Assembly (NCBI GenBank): GCA_017394475.1
Contig: JAFPYQ010000316.1
Span: 1 to 6,003, forward strand
DNA length: 6,003 nt
Direction: 5' to 3'
From: Oscillospiraceae bacterium
GTDB taxonomy: Bacteria > Bacillota > Clostridia > Oscillospirales > Ruminococcaceae
Shown here: positions 4,989-6,003 of the stretch, one piece after another
Numbering within the stretch: the stretch's first letter is position 1
Layout of the letters: every line of letters starts with the position of its first letter
Notes under the pieces: model-generated
What the model saw: only the letters and a program-made list of their open reading frames with translations
Databases searched by the model: none
Told to the model about the DNA's origin: nothing
Position numbers and translations under genes: made by a program

Positions 4989-5156
4989 GTAAGTGATCCC
5001 TTTGAGGAATTCCTCTATTCGGGCGCACTGCCTTTTATCATCATACTTATCATTATCATCATCGCAGTGGTGATAGCTGTTGTAGTGATAATGGATAAGA
5101 ACAGAAAAACGGATGAAAACGATTCATCGGCGAAGAATAAAAAAGATAAGATGTAA
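4965..5156 (+). CDS. Small single-pass membrane protein with N-terminal LD motif (63 aa)
   Basis: Fourth of the four, starting one base after the previous stop. ATG 4965 has a well-spaced AGAGGA; ATG 4956 (three more residues, 8-nt overlap) is possible, and ATG 4923 is unlikely because it would add a basic segment from inside the preceding gene. The shared pattern is H-E-L-D-x4-P (His4, Leu6, Asp7, Pro12), followed by an acidic stretch, DPFEEF (11-16). The helix (about 22-43) is almost pure Ile and Val, encoded by a low-complexity run at about 5035-5090. A basic/polar tail follows (DKNRKTDEN... ending KNKKDKM). Predicted topology is N-out/C-in. The function is unknown; the N-terminus resembles the third gene (MQI[YH][QE]LD[LI]). 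Confidence 0.77.
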   Translation: MQIHELDIVSDPFEEFLYSGALPFIIILIIIIIAVVIAVVVIMDKNRKTDENDSSAKNKKDKM

Positions 5157-5178
5157 GATGTGATCTCAGGGTAAAGCT

Positions 5179-6003
5179 ATGGATAATAACAGAACGATAC
5201 CTAATATGCCGCCCCCCGCGGAACGGCCTCCCGCTCCCGGCAGCGGACAGCCCCGGGGACAGAGACCCCCTTCGCAGCAAAAGCCAATGCGGCCTAAAAA
5301 GAGGAAATTCCGCCTGCAGATCGGGCATATAATAATACTGCTGTTCCTCGGCATGATAGTCGCTATCATCCTCCTTTCATCGGCGCTGAAAAAAACGAAG
5401 GCTCAGCTCAAGGAAGACGAGGAGTATATAAGCGCGCGCAATTCCCGTGTGTTCCATTACTATGACAAACGGGACTATGTCTACATGAAGGATTCCAACT
5501 TAGGTGAGACATGGATACAGGCCATCCCCACAGTGCCCCGCCTTGAACTGGACTTTGAAAACCTGCAGGACAATGAAAAAGGGCAGCGCTCCTACACCGA
5601 GGGCGGCACTGTCACATCCCATTTCGGCATAGATGTATCCTACTTCAACGGCTATGTTGACTGGGAAAATGCCAAGAACGACGGTGTGGAATTTGCCATG
5701 GTGCGCCTGGGCTACCGCGGATATGAAACGGGCAACCTGGGGCTGGACAAGCGCTATATCCAGAATATGGACGGTGCCAAGGCAGCAGGCGTGGATGTGG
5801 GCGTATACTTCTACTCACAGGCCACCACAGTGGCAGAGGCAAAGGAAGAGGCTGAGTATGTCCTTGAGAACATAAAGGACTATGATATAGTCTACCCCGT
5901 TGTGTTCGACTGGGAGATAACAGGCTACGATACCGCCCGCACCAATGAGATGTCCGTGCGGGACCTCAACGACTGTGCTGCCACATTCTGCAACACCATA
6001 GCA
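5179..6003 (+). CDS. Membrane-anchored GH25 lysozyme (3' partial)
   Basis: Predicted N-acetylmuramidase cleaving the MurNAc-GlcNAc bond of peptidoglycan on the outer face of the membrane. 275 residues are visible and the frame is open to the window edge. The ATG at 5179 has AGGG (5168-5171) 7 nt upstream and lies 22 nt after the previous stop. Order of parts: Pro/Gln/Arg-rich cytoplasmic tail (1-37), basic cluster RPKKRK (38-43), one helix (about 48-70), a Lys/Glu-rich then Tyr-rich linker (71-148), and the GH25 domain from 149. The domain begins FGIDVSYFNG (149-158) with Asp152; VRLGYRG (175-181) and GVYFYSQA (208-215) are typical barrel strands; VVFDWEI (241-247) gives the catalytic Asp244 and Glu246 (DxE). 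The positive residues before the helix predict type II topology with the enzyme outside and no cleavage. About 80-100 residues of the domain are probably missing. It is the last visible gene of the operon and could remodel wall near the small proteins; that link is inferred. Confidence 0.92.
   Translation, partial: MDNNRTIPNMPPPAERPPAPGSGQPRGQRPPSQQKPMRPKKRKFRLQIGHIIILLFLGMIVAIILLSSALKKTKAQLKEDEEYISARNSRVFHYYDKRDYVYMKDSNLGETWIQAIPTVPRLELDFENLQDNEKGQRSYTEGGTVTSHFGIDVSYFNGYVDWENAKNDGVEFAMVRLGYRGYETGNLGLDKRYIQNMDGAKAAGVDVGVYFYSQATTVAEAKEEAEYVLENIKDYDIVYPVVFDWEITGYDTARTNEMSVRDLNDCAATFCNTIA

Noticed and set aside
5035..5090. Low-complexity ATC/ATT/GTG run as a possible tandem repeat
   Set aside because: It is the coding sequence of an Ile/Val transmembrane helix, with irregular units.
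4297..5156. Lanthipeptide or bacteriocin precursor cluster
   Set aside because: Despite the FNLD-like N-termini, there are no Cys/Ser/Thr-rich cores and no modification, protease or ABC export gene in the window; the bodies are membrane helices with charged tails.
5633..5875. Alternative + frame inside the GH25 gene
   Set aside because: The GH25 frame is open through the whole region with catalytic motifs; this frame shows Trp/Thr/Arg-rich low-quality sequence and no ribosome site.
1..6003. CRISPR array, tRNA, rRNA, insertion sequence or phage attachment site
   Set aside because: No regularly spaced repeats, tRNA-like cloverleaf, transposase or terminal inverted repeats seen on either strand.

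Overview
The window looks like chromosomal DNA from a Gram-positive Clostridia-type bacterium, most probably a Ruminococcus-like member of the Oscillospiraceae. The basis is the Bacillota-style Shine-Dalgarno sites, frequent ATA isoleucine codons, roughly balanced base composition, tightly packed co-directional genes, a type II-like MurB, a phage/Clostridia-type dUTPase and a membrane-anchored GH25 lysozyme. The genus is an inference. All genes are on the + strand.

Left part (1-2735). The 3' end of a gene for a Thr/Glu-rich protein with a C-terminal membrane anchor finishes at 253 and is closed by a clear intrinsic terminator (263-296). A housekeeping group follows: dtd (D-aminoacyl-tRNA deacylase), murB (UDP-MurNAc dehydrogenase, peptidoglycan precursor synthesis), dut (dUTPase, overlapping murB by 4 nt) and a 139-residue protein of unknown function. 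A 12-bp perfect stem at 2692-2730 probably ends this unit.

Right part (2813-6003). A near-ideal sigma-A promoter (TTGACA, 17 nt, TATAAT with an extended -10) drives a tightly packed run of membrane-protein genes: a compact MFS-type transporter (GTG start), a four-helix 119-residue membrane protein, four consecutive small single-pass membrane proteins, and a type II membrane-anchored GH25 lysozyme cut by the window end. Junctions are overlaps or gaps of 1-22 nt, so the run reads as one operon.

The most interesting signal is the set of four small proteins (4297-5156). They differ in length and body sequence, but each begins with the same short pattern, aromatic or His - x - Leu - Asp - x4 - Pro, followed by one transmembrane helix and a charged C-terminal tail. 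This looks like a tandemly expanded, co-transcribed family of N-out/C-in small membrane proteins, tied by context to an MFS protein, a four-helix protein and a cell-wall hydrolase. I do not recognise it as a described system. Its function is unknown; a role in the cell envelope is inferred from neighbours only.
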